Origin: Methylorubrum extorquens
GTDB lineage: Bacteria > Pseudomonadota > Alphaproteobacteria > Rhizobiales > Beijerinckiaceae
DNA length: 32,869 nucleotides
NCBI GenBank assembly: GCA_019695455.1
Contig: JAEUAC010000027.1
Location: 1 to 32,869 of the forward strand
Reading direction: 5' to 3'
Below are positions 1 through 9,128 of the stretch, in pieces. A model generated the notes under the pieces. The model saw only the letters and a program-made list of their open reading frames with translations, was not told the DNA's origin and made no database searches. The number at the start of each line of letters is the position of its first letter. Position 1 is the stretch's first letter. Made by a program: the position numbers and the translations under genes.

Positions 1-1014
1 CTCATGGCCGCGCTCGACGAGGCCGGGGCCACGCTGGTCGGCTTCACGGAGATGACCGCCCTCGCCTACGAGCCGTCCGGCGCCAATGCCGACAGGGGCC
101 GCCCGCTCAACCCGGCCGCGCCGGACCGGATCTGCGGCGGCTCGTCGTCCGGCTCCGCGGTCGCGGTCGCGGCGGGCCTCTGCGACGTCGCGATCGGCTC
201 GGACACGGCCGGCTCGCTCCGCATCCCGGCGCAGGCCTGCGGCGTCGCCGCCTGGAAGCCGAGCGCCGGCCTCGTGCCCGACGCGGGCGCCATGCCGCTC
301 GCGCCGAGCCTCGACGCGCTGGGGTTCCTCGCCCGCGACGTCGCGGTGCTCGACCGCGTCGCCGCGCTCTTCGCCCCCGACGCCGCGCCGGCCATCCGAT
401 CGGTCGCGATCGCGGCCGACATCCTGGCCGGGTGCGACCCGGCCGTGGCGTCCGCCTTCGACGCGGCCCGGCGCGCCCTCCCGGCGACCATCGACGTCGC
501 CCTGCAGCCGCTCCTCTCCGAATGCGACGCGCCCTGCCTCGTCATCCTGCAGGCCGAGGCCGCGCGCAGCCATGCGGGCCTCCTCGCCGGCGGCCGGCTC
601 GACCCGGTGCTCGCGCGCCGTCTGGCGAAGGGCGCCGACCTGCCCGCCGCGCAGGTCGAGGCGGCCTATGCGGCCCTGCGCCGCCTGCGGGCGGAGGATC
701 CGACCCGCCTCATGGGCGGGGCGGACGCGATCCTGCTGCCCGTCATGCGGATCCCGACGCCGCGGGTCGAGACCTGCGAGCCCGGCCAGGCCGCCTTCGA
801 TCCGAAGACGCTCTACGCCCTGTCGGCCCTGACCCGCTTCGCGAACCTGCTCGGCTGGCCCGCCGTCGCGATCCCGGTCGGACGCGACGACGGAGGGGCG
901 CCGCTCGCCGTGCAGCTGGTCGGCCGGCCGGGGAGCGACCGCGCCCTCCTGGCGCTCGCCGGCACCATGGCGGCCGCAAACGGATCGGGCCGCGACGGGG
1001 GAGACGCATCGTGA
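1..1014 (+). CDS. Amidase signature family protein (5' end outside window)
   Basis: Reading frame open from base 1; amidase-signature core GGSSSGSAVAVAAGLCDVAIGSDTAGSLRIPAQACGVAAWKPS; stop at 1012-1014 overlaps the next GTG start. Confidence 0.9.
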   Translation, partial: LMAALDEAGATLVGFTEMTALAYEPSGANADRGRPLNPAAPDRICGGSSSGSAVAVAAGLCDVAIGSDTAGSLRIPAQACGVAAWKPSAGLVPDAGAMPLAPSLDALGFLARDVAVLDRVAALFAPDAAPAIRSVAIAADILAGCDPAVASAFDAARRALPATIDVALQPLLSECDAPCLVILQAEAARSHAGLLAGGRLDPVLARRLAKGADLPAAQVEAAYAALRRLRAEDPTRLMGGADAILLPVMRIPTPRVETCEPGQAAFDPKTLYALSALTRFANLLGWPAVAIPVGRDDGGAPLAVQLVGRPGSDRALLALAGTMAAANGSGRDGGDAS

Positions 1015-2201
1015 CGACCGCGCGATCCAGGGCCCTCGAGGGCCTCGTCGTCCTCGACCTGACGCGCGTCCGCGCCGGCCCGACCTGCTGCCGCGTGCTG
1101 GCGGATTTCGGCGCGGACGTCGTCAAGGTGGAGGCCCCGCCGGGGATCGATCCGAACGAGGCCATGTCGGGGCCGCGGCACGGCTACGACATGCAGAACC
1201 TGCATCGGAACAAGCGGTCGCTGACGCTGAACCTGAAGCGCCCGGAGGGCCGGGACGTGTTCCTGGCGCTCGTGCGGACGGCGGACGTCGTCGTCGAGAA
1301 CTACCGCCCGGACGTGAAGGACCGGCTCGGCATCGGCTACGAGGCGCTGCGGGCCGAGAACCCGCGCGTGATCCTGTGCTCCATCTCGGGCTTCGGCCAG
1401 ACCGGCCCGTACCGGGACCGGGCCGGCTTCGACCAGATCGCGCAGGGCATGGGCGGCCTGATGGGCGTCACGGGCGAGCCGGGCCAGGGACCCATGCGGG
1501 CCGGCATCGCCATCGCGGATTCGAGCGCCGGCCTCTACGCGGCGACCGGCATCCTCGTGGCCCTGGCCGAGCGCGAGCGCTCCGGCGAGGGCCAGTGGGT
1601 CCAGACCTCGCTCTTGCAATCCCAGATCGCGCTCTGCGACTTCCAGGCGGCGCTCTATCTCGTCGACGGCAAGGTGCCCGCGCAGGCCGGCAACGACCAC
1701 CCGTACTCGACGCCCATGGGCGTCGTCGCGACGGCCGACGGCTTCATCAACATCGGCGTCGGGGGCGACGGCCAGTGGCAGGCCTTCTGCCGCGCCGTCG
1801 AGCGGCCCGACCTCGCGGCCGACCCGGTCTACGCGACGGGGACGGCCCGCTTCGAGAACCGGCCCAGGCTGCGGCCGATCCTGGCCGCGATCTTCCGCGA
1901 GAAGACCTCGGCCGAATGGCTCGACATCCTCGAGCGGAACCAGGTCCCGGCGGGGCCGATCTACGGCATGGACGAGGTCTTCGCCGATCCCCAGGTCCGG
2001 CATCTCGCCATGGCGGCGCCGGTCCGTCATCCTGTCCGCGGCGAGATCGCCGTGGTGGCCCAGCCCGTGACCCTATCCCGCACGCCCGCGAGCGTCGTCA
2101 GCGCGATCCCGGAACCGGGCGAGCACACGGACGAGATCCTGGCGGCCGCGGGATTCGGGCCGCAGGCGATCGCGCGGCTGCGCCGGGACGGAGTGGTATG
2201 A
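1011..2201 (+). CDS. CaiB/BaiF (class III) CoA-transferase family protein
   Basis: LEGLVVLDLTRVRAGPTCCRVLADFGADVVKVEAPPG...NKRSLTLNLKRPEGRDVFLALVRTADVVVENYRPDV...ILCSISGFGQTGPYRDRAGFDQIAQGMGGLMGVTG is typical of family III CoA-transferases; GTG start at 1011 in a GTGA overlap. Confidence 0.92.
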   Translation: MTTARSRALEGLVVLDLTRVRAGPTCCRVLADFGADVVKVEAPPGIDPNEAMSGPRHGYDMQNLHRNKRSLTLNLKRPEGRDVFLALVRTADVVVENYRPDVKDRLGIGYEALRAENPRVILCSISGFGQTGPYRDRAGFDQIAQGMGGLMGVTGEPGQGPMRAGIAIADSSAGLYAATGILVALAERERSGEGQWVQTSLLQSQIALCDFQAALYLVDGKVPAQAGNDHPYSTPMGVVATADGFINIGVGGDGQWQAFCRAVERPDLAADPVYATGTARFENRPRLRPILAAIFREKTSAEWLDILERNQVPAGPIYGMDEVFADPQVRHLAMAAPVRHPVRGEIAVVAQPVTLSRTPASVVSAIPEPGEHTDEILAAAGFGPQAIARLRRDGVV

Positions 2202-3004
2202 CGAGCATGCAGGCAACGGCACCCGGGACGGTCCGCTACGAGGCGCGGGACGGCGTCGCGATCCTCACGATCGACAACGAGGCGCGGCGCAACGCCATGT
2301 CGCTCGCGATGTGGCGGAGCCTGCCTTCGCTCGCGGCGCAGGCCGACGCGGATCCCGCCGTGCGGGCCATCGTGCTGCAGGGCGCGGGCGACAAGGCCTT
2401 CTGCGCGGGCGCCGACATCTCCCAGTTCGGCGAGGCGCGATCGAGCGAGGCCGCGGTCGCGGCCTACGACGAGGCGGTGGCGCAGGGCGGCGGCGCGCTG
2501 GTGCGCGCCGCGAAGCCGAGCCTCGCCCTCATCCGGGGCGTCTGCTTCGGCGGCGGGCTCGGGCTCGCCATGGCGTGCGACATCCGGCTGGCCGCCGGCG
2601 GCTCGCGCTTCCGCATCCCGGCCGCCCGCCTCGGGCTCGGCTACGGCTACGAGGGCGTCCGCACGCTCGTCGGCCGCATCGGCTACCCGGCGACGGCCGA
2701 CCTCCTGGTCTCGGCCCGCATCGTCGAATCCGACGAGGCCGAGCGCCTGGGCATCGTGAACCGGGTCTGGCCCGCGGATCGCTTCGAGGCGGAATCCTCC
2801 GCCTATCTGGCGCAGGTCGGACGGAACGCGCCGCTGACGCTGAAGGCCACGAAGGGGGCGCTCGCCGCCCTCGCCCGGCCGGAGGCGGAGCGGGACCTCG
2901 ACGCCGTCGCGGCGCTCGTCGCGGCGTGTTTCGGCAGCCACGACTATCGCGAGGGGCAGGCCGCCTTCCGCGAGAAGAGAGACCCGGTCTTCCGGGGCGA
3001 GTAG
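2198..3004 (+). CDS. Enoyl-CoA hydratase/isomerase (crotonase) family protein, atypical active site
   Basis: VAILTIDNEARRNAMS, FCAGADISQFGE and GGGLGLAMACDIRLA crotonase signatures; ATG overlaps the upstream stop (ATGA). Confidence 0.9.
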   Translation: MTSMQATAPGTVRYEARDGVAILTIDNEARRNAMSLAMWRSLPSLAAQADADPAVRAIVLQGAGDKAFCAGADISQFGEARSSEAAVAAYDEAVAQGGGALVRAAKPSLALIRGVCFGGGLGLAMACDIRLAAGGSRFRIPAARLGLGYGYEGVRTLVGRIGYPATADLLVSARIVESDEAERLGIVNRVWPADRFEAESSAYLAQVGRNAPLTLKATKGALAALARPEAERDLDAVAALVAACFGSHDYREGQAAFREKRDPVFRGE

Positions 3005-3060
3005 CGCATGGCCGCCACCCCGCCCCGCGAAGCCGGCCACCACGGCCACGGAGATCGGAC

Positions 3061-4053
3061 ATGAAGCGTCGTCACGTTCTGGCAAGTCTCGCGGCCTCGG
3101 GCCTCGCGGCCTCGCTCGCCTTCGCGACGGGTGCCGTCGCGCAGGCGCCGGCGCCCCTGAACCCGCCCGTCACGCTGACGGTCGGGTACCAGAAGGTCGG
3201 GCACCTCGCGCCGATCACGCTGATCGAGGACGAGCTGAAGAAGGGCGGCGTCGACCTCAAGCTGGTCGAGTTCGCCCGCTACGCCGACGCCCGCACGGCG
3301 CTGCTCTCGGGCTCGCTCGACGCGGCCTCGGTCGGCCCGGCGGACCTCGCCATCGCGCTCGCGAACGGGGCGACGGGGATCGTCGGCATCATGGGCGTCG
3401 GCTCCTCGCCGAAATACGTGATCGGCAAGACGGGCACGAAGCTCGACAGCTGGGACGACCTGAAGGGCAAGAAGGTCGGCATCGCGCCGGGCTCGGCCGT
3501 GTGGTTCCAGTTCGCGGCGGCGCTGACGGAGCGCGGCATCCCCTATTCGAGCTTCAACGCCGTCAACATCCAGGGCGCCGGCACCAACTTCAACCAGGCG
3601 CTCCAGCGCGGCGACGTCGACGCGATCGTCACCTGGGAGCCCTTCGAGTCGATCCCGGTCATCCAGGGCTACGGCTTCTTCGCCAAGAACCTCGACTACA
3701 GCCGCTCGCAGGCGGTCGGCGCCGAGCTCGGCATGTTCGTGGCCACCAAGGCGGCCGCGACGGACAAGAAGGAGGCGCTGCAGCGCTTCGTGACGGCCTA
3801 TGTCGGCCGCATGAAGGCGCTGTCCGCCTCGCCCCCGGATTTCGCGGCCGCGATGGCGAAGCTCACGGGCCTCGAGCCGTCGCTCGCCGCCAAGGTCTCG
3901 GAGGTGATCCAGCTCGGGCCCGTCATCACGCCTGAGCAGATCAAGCGCCAGGCCAAGGCCTTCAACGAGCTCGGCGTCATCCAGAAGGACGTCTCGGGCG
4001 AGATCGACAAGTACTGGGCGCCGGAATTCGTCCAGCGCGCCACGGGCGGCTGA
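3061..4053 (+). CDS. ABC transporter substrate-binding protein, NMT1/SsuA/TauA-like
   Basis: Signal peptide (MKRRHVLASLAASGLAASLAFATGAVAQA), then TVGYQKVGHLAPITLIEDELKKGGVDLKLVEF...DLKGKKVGIAPGSAVWFQF...GDVDAIVTWEPF; followed by permease and ATPase genes. Confidence 0.9.
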   Translation: MKRRHVLASLAASGLAASLAFATGAVAQAPAPLNPPVTLTVGYQKVGHLAPITLIEDELKKGGVDLKLVEFARYADARTALLSGSLDAASVGPADLAIALANGATGIVGIMGVGSSPKYVIGKTGTKLDSWDDLKGKKVGIAPGSAVWFQFAAALTERGIPYSSFNAVNIQGAGTNFNQALQRGDVDAIVTWEPFESIPVIQGYGFFAKNLDYSRSQAVGAELGMFVATKAAATDKKEALQRFVTAYVGRMKALSASPPDFAAAMAKLTGLEPSLAAKVSEVIQLGPVITPEQIKRQAKAFNELGVIQKDVSGEIDKYWAPEFVQRATGG

Positions 4054-4062
4054 GCGCGACCG

Positions 4063-4941
4063 ATGTCCACCGTCGTCCTGTCCGCCGAGAAGAGCCAGCC
4101 CGCCCCGCGCGCGAGTCTCGGGGTGAGCCTCGGGCCCACCCTCGGCCGGGCCGGCCAGCTCGTGGCCGGGCTCGCCCTGCCGGTGGCGCTGGTCGCGATC
4201 TGGCAGCTGGCCTCGACGGACGGCTCGCTCTTCGGCGGCGCGCTGCCGAGCCCGGACCGCGTCTGGCGGGCCTGGCTCGTCTGGGCCTTCGGCAATCCCG
4301 GCATGGGGCTGAACCCCTATAGCGGGACCTGGTGGGACAACGTCGTCTTCTCGTCCATCCGGGTCGCCAAGGGCTTCGGGCTCGCCATCCTGGTCGGCGT
4401 GCCCCTCGGCATCATGATCGGCTGGTCGCGCGCGGTCGCGCTCGCGGTCGATCCGACCATCCAGATCCTGCGGCCGATCCCGATCACGGCCTGGCTGCCG
4501 ATCTCGCTCGCGATCTTCGGCATCCGCGACTTCGGCGCGATCTTCCTGATCCTGCTCGGCGCCTTCTACCCGATCGTCATCAACTCGATGCACGGGGCGC
4601 GCGGCATCGACCGCAACTGGATCCGGGCCGCCATGATGATGGGCGCCTCGCGCACCGCCATCCTGCGCCGCGTGGTGCTGCCGGCCGCCCTCCCGTCCAT
4701 CTTCACGGGGCTCCGCATCGGGCTCGGCATCGGCTGGACGGCCGTGATCGTGTCCGAGATGGTCGCCGTGAAGTCCGGCCTCGGCTACGTCCTGTGGGAC
4801 GCCTACTACGTCGGCCGCATGGAGGTCGTCATCGCCGACATGGTCTCGATCGGCGTGATGGGCTTCCTGTCCGACCGGCTGATCGTCCTTCTCGAGCATT
4901 GGGCGCTGCGCTGGCGCCGGCTCCAATCCTTCTCGGCCTGA
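4063..4941 (+). CDS. ABC transporter permease, SsuC/TauC-like
   Basis: Hydrophobic protein with the BPD-transporter EAA-type loop (MMMGASRTAILRRVVLPAALPSIFTGLRIGLGIGWTAVIVSEM). Confidence 0.92.
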   Translation: MSTVVLSAEKSQPAPRASLGVSLGPTLGRAGQLVAGLALPVALVAIWQLASTDGSLFGGALPSPDRVWRAWLVWAFGNPGMGLNPYSGTWWDNVVFSSIRVAKGFGLAILVGVPLGIMIGWSRAVALAVDPTIQILRPIPITAWLPISLAIFGIRDFGAIFLILLGAFYPIVINSMHGARGIDRNWIRAAMMMGASRTAILRRVVLPAALPSIFTGLRIGLGIGWTAVIVSEMVAVKSGLGYVLWDAYYVGRMEVVIADMVSIGVMGFLSDRLIVLLEHWALRWRRLQSFSA

Positions 4942-4949
4942 GGCATCCG

Positions 4950-5711
4950 ATGGGCGCGATCTCGTTCTCGGCCGTCGACAAGACCTACGGCGGCCGCGCC
5001 GCGCCCGTCCGGGCGCTCGCCGCCGTCGACCTCGAGGTGGGGGACGGCGAGTTCGTGGCGCTCTTGGGCCCCTCCGGCTGCGGCAAGTCCACGCTCCTGA
5101 ACCTCCTCGCCGGGTTCGAGCCGCCGTCCGGCGGGCGCCTCCTCTTCGACGGCGGCCCCGTCGCGAAGCCCGGGCCCGACCGGGCCGTCGTGTTCCAGGA
5201 GGCGGCGCTCCTGCCCTGGCTCACCGTCTGGCAGAACGTGACCTTCGGCCCGCAGGTGCAGGGGCTGTCGCGCGGCGACTACGAGCCGCGCGCGGCCGAG
5301 ATGATCCGCCTCGTCGGGCTCGACGGCTTCCGCGACGCGCTGCCGGCGCAGCTCTCGGGCGGCATGCGCCAGCGCGTGGGCATCGCCCGCGCGCTCGTCA
5401 TGGACCCGAAGGCGCTCCTGATGGACGAGCCCTTCGGGGCGCTCGACGCGCAGACGCGCCTCACGATGCAGCAATTGCTGCTCGACGTCTGGCAGCGCCT
5501 GCGCACCACGGTCCTCTTCGTGACCCACGACATCGACGAGGCGATCCTGCTGGCCGACCGGGTCCTCGTCATGTCGGCGCGGCCGGGCCGGATCACGCGC
5601 GACATCCCCATCACGCTGCGCCGGCCGCGCTCGGTCGACGACCTCACGAACCCGGACTTCATCCGCTTCAAGGCCACCATCATGGCCGACATGCGGGCCA
5701 CCGGGCACTGA
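4950..5711 (+). CDS. ABC transporter ATP-binding protein, SsuB/TauB-like
   Basis: Walker A GPSGCGKST, signature LSGGMRQRVGIARAL, Walker B ALLMDEPFGALD, H-loop VTHDIDEA; ATG at 4950. Confidence 0.95.
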   Translation: MGAISFSAVDKTYGGRAAPVRALAAVDLEVGDGEFVALLGPSGCGKSTLLNLLAGFEPPSGGRLLFDGGPVAKPGPDRAVVFQEAALLPWLTVWQNVTFGPQVQGLSRGDYEPRAAEMIRLVGLDGFRDALPAQLSGGMRQRVGIARALVMDPKALLMDEPFGALDAQTRLTMQQLLLDVWQRLRTTVLFVTHDIDEAILLADRVLVMSARPGRITRDIPITLRRPRSVDDLTNPDFIRFKATIMADMRATGH

Positions 5712-5728
5712 CACGAGGACCTCGCCGC

Positions 5729-6604
5729 TTGGCCAATCCGCGCATCCCCTACCGGCTCTCGTCCGAGCGCCACCGCCTGCCCGCCCTCGGCGGCAAGCGC
5801 ATCCTCGCCCATCTCGTCGTGAACGTGGAGCACTGGCAGTTCGACCAGCCGATGCCGCGCACCATCATCACGCCGCCGCACGGCCGCGAGACCGTGCCGG
5901 ACGTGCCGAACTTCGCCTGGGCGGATTACGGCATGCGGGCCGGCCTGCCCCGCATCCTGCAGCTCTTCCGGGACCGCCACCTGCCCGCCTCGACGAGCTG
6001 CAACGCGGGCGTCGTGGAGGCCTATCCGCAGGCCGCGACCGCCATGCTGGAGGCCGGCTGGGAGTTCATCGGCCACGGCATGCACCAGAGAGCGATCAAC
6101 CACGCCGAGGGCGGCGAGGAGGCCGTGATCGCGGCCGCCCTCGACACGCTGGCGGCCTTCACGGGGAAGCGACCCACGGGCTGGCTCTCGCCGGGCCTGC
6201 GCGAGACGCTGGACACGCCCGAGATCCTGGTGCGGAACGGGATCGACCACGTCTTCGACTGGGTGGTGGACGACCTGCCGTCCTGGATGGAGACCCGCGA
6301 GGGCCCCCTCCTGGCGATGCCCTACAACGTCGAGATCAACGATTCGATCGTCTACGCGGTGGAGAAGCACGCGACCGGCGAGATGCTGCGCCGGCTGGAC
6401 CACACGCTGCGACGGTTCGAGGAGGAGGCCGACGACAACCCGCGGGTGCTCGCCATCGGCCTGCACCCGCACCTGATCGCCGTGCCGCACCGCATCCACG
6501 AACTCGTCGGCATGGTGGACCGGCTCCTCGCGTCCGACGACGTGATCGTGACGACGGGGCCGGCGATCCGGGACTGGTACGCGGCAGCCGAACCGAAAGG
6601 ATGA
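5729..6604 (+). CDS. Polysaccharide-deacetylase-fold hydrolase, PuuE/cyclic-imidase-like (divergent metal site)
   Basis: LVVNVEHWQFDQ...WADYGMRAGLPRILQLFRDRHLPASTSCNAGVVEAYP...GWEFIGHGMHQRAIN...GWLSPGLRETLDTPEIL...AIGLHPHLIAVPHR; TTG start as in the ORF track. Confidence 0.85.
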   Translation: MANPRIPYRLSSERHRLPALGGKRILAHLVVNVEHWQFDQPMPRTIITPPHGRETVPDVPNFAWADYGMRAGLPRILQLFRDRHLPASTSCNAGVVEAYPQAATAMLEAGWEFIGHGMHQRAINHAEGGEEAVIAAALDTLAAFTGKRPTGWLSPGLRETLDTPEILVRNGIDHVFDWVVDDLPSWMETREGPLLAMPYNVEINDSIVYAVEKHATGEMLRRLDHTLRRFEEEADDNPRVLAIGLHPHLIAVPHRIHELVGMVDRLLASDDVIVTTGPAIRDWYAAAEPKG

Positions 6605-6608
6605 CGGG

Positions 6609-7376
6609 ATGGACCTCGGATTGAAGGGCAGGCGGGTCGTCGTCACGGGCGGCTCGGCCGGGATCGGGCTCGCCTGCGCCCGGGCCTACGCGCAGGAGGG
6701 CTGCGACGTCGTCCTCGCCTCGCGCGACCGGGCGAAGCTCGACGCGGCGGCGGCCACGCTCGCTCCCCACGGCGTCCGCGTCGACGTCTTCGCGGGCGAC
6801 CTCGGCGTCGCGGCCGACCGGGAACGGCTCGCGGCCGCGCATGGGGAGGCCGACATCCTGGTCAACAACGCGGGCGCGATCCCGGGCGGCGGCCTCCTCG
6901 ATTTCGACATGGGCGCCTGGGAGGCGGCCTGGGCCCTCAAGGTCATGGGCTACATCCACCTGACCCAGCTCTATCTCGGCGCCATGAAGGCGCGCGGCGC
7001 GGGCACGATCGTCAACGTGATCGGGGCCGCCGGCCGCTCGCCCCGCTACGACTACGTCTGCGGCGGCACGGGCAACGCGGCCCTGATGGCCTTCACGGGC
7101 GCGGTCGGCGGCCGCTCCCCCGCCTGGGGCGTGCGGGTCTTCGCCATCAACCCCGCCATGACGCGGACCGACCGGGCCGTGACCCTCTCCAAGGCGCGCG
7201 CCAAGGAGCGCTTCGGCGACGAATCGCGCTGGGAGGAGCTGCTCTCCGGCCTGCCCTTCGGCCGCGCCATCGAGCCGGCCGAGATCGCGAACGCGGCCGT
7301 GTTCCTGTCCTCGCCGGCCTGCGGCTACGTCAGCGGCGCGACGCTCGACGTGGACGGCGGCGGCGCCTTCGCCTGA
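6609..7376 (+). CDS. Short-chain dehydrogenase/reductase (SDR) family protein lacking canonical YxxxK
   Basis: TGGSAGIGLACARAYAQEG cofactor motif, DILVNNAGAIPGGG (NNAG), C-terminal YVSGATLDVDGGGAFA. Confidence 0.9.
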   Translation: MDLGLKGRRVVVTGGSAGIGLACARAYAQEGCDVVLASRDRAKLDAAAATLAPHGVRVDVFAGDLGVAADRERLAAAHGEADILVNNAGAIPGGGLLDFDMGAWEAAWALKVMGYIHLTQLYLGAMKARGAGTIVNVIGAAGRSPRYDYVCGGTGNAALMAFTGAVGGRSPAWGVRVFAINPAMTRTDRAVTLSKARAKERFGDESRWEELLSGLPFGRAIEPAEIANAAVFLSSPACGYVSGATLDVDGGGAFA

Positions 7377-7378
7377 CG

Positions 7379-7392
7379 GGCCGCGCGCGGCC
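7379..7392. repeat. Perfect 14-bp palindrome GGCCGCGCGCGGCC between convergent genes; possible bidirectional terminator stem
   Basis: GGCCGCGCGCGGCC equals its own reverse complement and begins just after the SDR stop; a longer GGGCCGCG (7378-7385)/CGCGGCCC (7425-7432) pairing is also possible. No T-tract seen. Confidence 0.35.
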
Positions 7393-7451
7393 TGGCGGCG
7401 GGGAGCGGAGGGGAGCGGCGCGCCCGCGGCCCTTCGCCCTCCGGCCGGCGG

Positions 7452-9128
7452 TCAGGCCACGCCCGGATGCAGGAAGCGGTGGATCGCCTGGACGACGACC
7501 GAGCCCTCGCCGACGCCGGACGCCACGCGCTTGACCGATCCCGACCGCACGTCGCCGACCGCGTAGATGCCGGGCGTCGTCGTCGCGAAGGGCGAGGCGA
7601 GCGCCTGCCCGGCGCCGTCGTGGCCGGTGACGACGAAGCCGGCCGCGTCGAGCGGCAGGCAGCCGGACAGCCAGTCCGTGTTCGGGACGGCGCCGATCAT
7701 GACGAACAGGCCGCCGATCGCGTGCCGCTCGGTCGCGCCGGTGCGGCGGTCGCGCCAGGTCAGGCCGTGCAGGAAGCCGTCGCCGTCCAGGCCCGACACC
7801 TCCGTGAACGGGTGCACGGTGACCTGCGGCGAGGTCGTGATGCGCTGGACGAGGTAGTCCGACATGGTCGCCGCGAGACCCGCCCCGCGCACCAGGATGT
7901 GCACGTGCGACGCCGAGCGGGACAGGAACATGGCGGCCTGTCCGGCCGAGTTGCCGCCGCCGACGATCGCGACCGGCTGGCGCTCGCAGAGCTGCGCCTC
8001 CATGCCGGTCGCCGCGTAGTAGATGCCCTGCCCCTCGAAGCGGTCGTAATCGGGCAGGTCCAGCTTGCGGTAGCGGGCGCCCGTCGCGATCACGATGGCG
8101 GCGGCCCGGACCGTGCGCCCGTCCTCCAGGGCGAGCCGGTAGGGGCGGCCGTCGCATTCCACGGACGCGACCGCGCGCGAGATCGCCAGATGGGCGCCGA
8201 ACTTCTGGGCCTGGGTCTGCGCCCGCCCGGCGAGCGCCTGGCCCGAGATGCCGGTCGGGAAGCCGAGATAGTTCTCGATCCGGGACGACGTGCCGGCCTG
8301 CCCGCCCGGCGCCTCCTGCTCGATCACGATGGTCTCGAGGCCCTCGGAGGCCGCGTAGACGGCCGCCGCGAGCCCGGCCGGGCCGGCGCCGACCACGGCC
8401 ACGTCGTAGACCCGCGCCTCGTCGATCGGCTCCGTCAGGCCGAGGCGATCGGCGAGGTCGTAGATCGCGGGATTGCGCAGGACGACGGGGCCCGGCACGA
8501 CGACGGCCGGCAGGTCGCCCTCCCCGACCCTGAGCCGCCGCATCGTGTCGGGCGCCTCCGGGTCGAGGTCGGTCGCGATCACGCGGTGCGGATAGCCGTT
8601 GCGGGTCATGAACCGCTGCAGCCGCAGCGTGTCCGCGCAATGGCTCGGGCCGAGCAGCGTGACGCCGCCGTGCCCGTGCCGGATGAAGCCGACGCGCCGC
8701 AGGATGAAGGCCCGCATCACGATCTCGGCGATGTCCGGCTCGGCCGCCATCAGGCGCCGGAACTGCGGCCGTGAGATCCGCACCAGGCGCGTGTCGCGGC
8801 AGGTCAGCGTGCTGACCAGCGATTCCCGCCCGTTCAGGAAGTTCGTCTCGCCCGTGAACTGGCCGTTCCCGTGGGTCGCGAAGACCCGGCGCTCGCGGCT
8901 CGGCCCCTCGTCGAACACCTCGGCCTCGCCCTCCAGGATGAGGAAGAAGTCGGCCGCCCGGTCGCCGCGGCGATAGAGGTACTGGCCGGACGGCACGGTC
9001 TCGGTGACGCCGTAGGCCGCGATGCGGGCGACCAGATCCGCGCCGAGCCGCGGAAAGGTCTGCGTCTCGCGCTGGTAGGGATCGGACGGATCGATCGCGT
9101 CCAGGGCCGATCCGGGCGAAGCAACCAT
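7452..9128 (-). CDS. FAD-dependent thioredoxin-reductase-like protein with N-terminal cyclic-nucleotide-binding domain and glutaredoxin-like middle region
   Basis: Start [16 protein letters not shown] at 9128 with RBS GGAGGATGTCCC-ATG; cNMP-like [72 protein letters not shown]; second nucleotide site [15 protein letters not shown]-terminal [24 protein letters not shown]. Confidence 0.9.
   Translation of the reverse strand: MVASPGSALDAIDPSDPYQRETQTFPRLGADLVARIAAYGVTETVPSGQYLYRRGDRAADFFLILEGEAEVFDEGPSRERRVFATHGNGQFTGETNFLNGRESLVSTLTCRDTRLVRISRPQFRRLMAAEPDIAEIVMRAFILRRVGFIRHGHGGVTLLGPSHCADTLRLQRFMTRNGYPHRVIATDLDPEAPDTMRRLRVGEGDLPAVVVPGPVVLRNPAIYDLADRLGLTEPIDEARVYDVAVVGAGPAGLAAAVYAASEGLETIVIEQEAPGGQAGTSSRIENYLGFPTGISGQALAGRAQTQAQKFGAHLAISRAVASVECDGRPYRLALEDGRTVRAAAIVIATGARYRKLDLPDYDRFEGQGIYYAATGMEAQLCERQPVAIVGGGNSAGQAAMFLSRSASHVHILVRGAGLAATMSDYLVQRITTSPQVTVHPFTEVSGLDGDGFLHGLTWRDRRTGATERHAIGGLFVMIGAVPNTDWLSGCLPLDAAGFVVTGHDGAGQALASPFATTTPGIYAVGDVRSGSVKRVASGVGEGSVVVQAIHRFLHPGVA

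Noticed and set aside
7400-7418. Tandem GGGGAGCGGA/GGGGAGCGGC repeat
   Set aside because: Only two short G-rich units in a biased intergenic region; likely chance.
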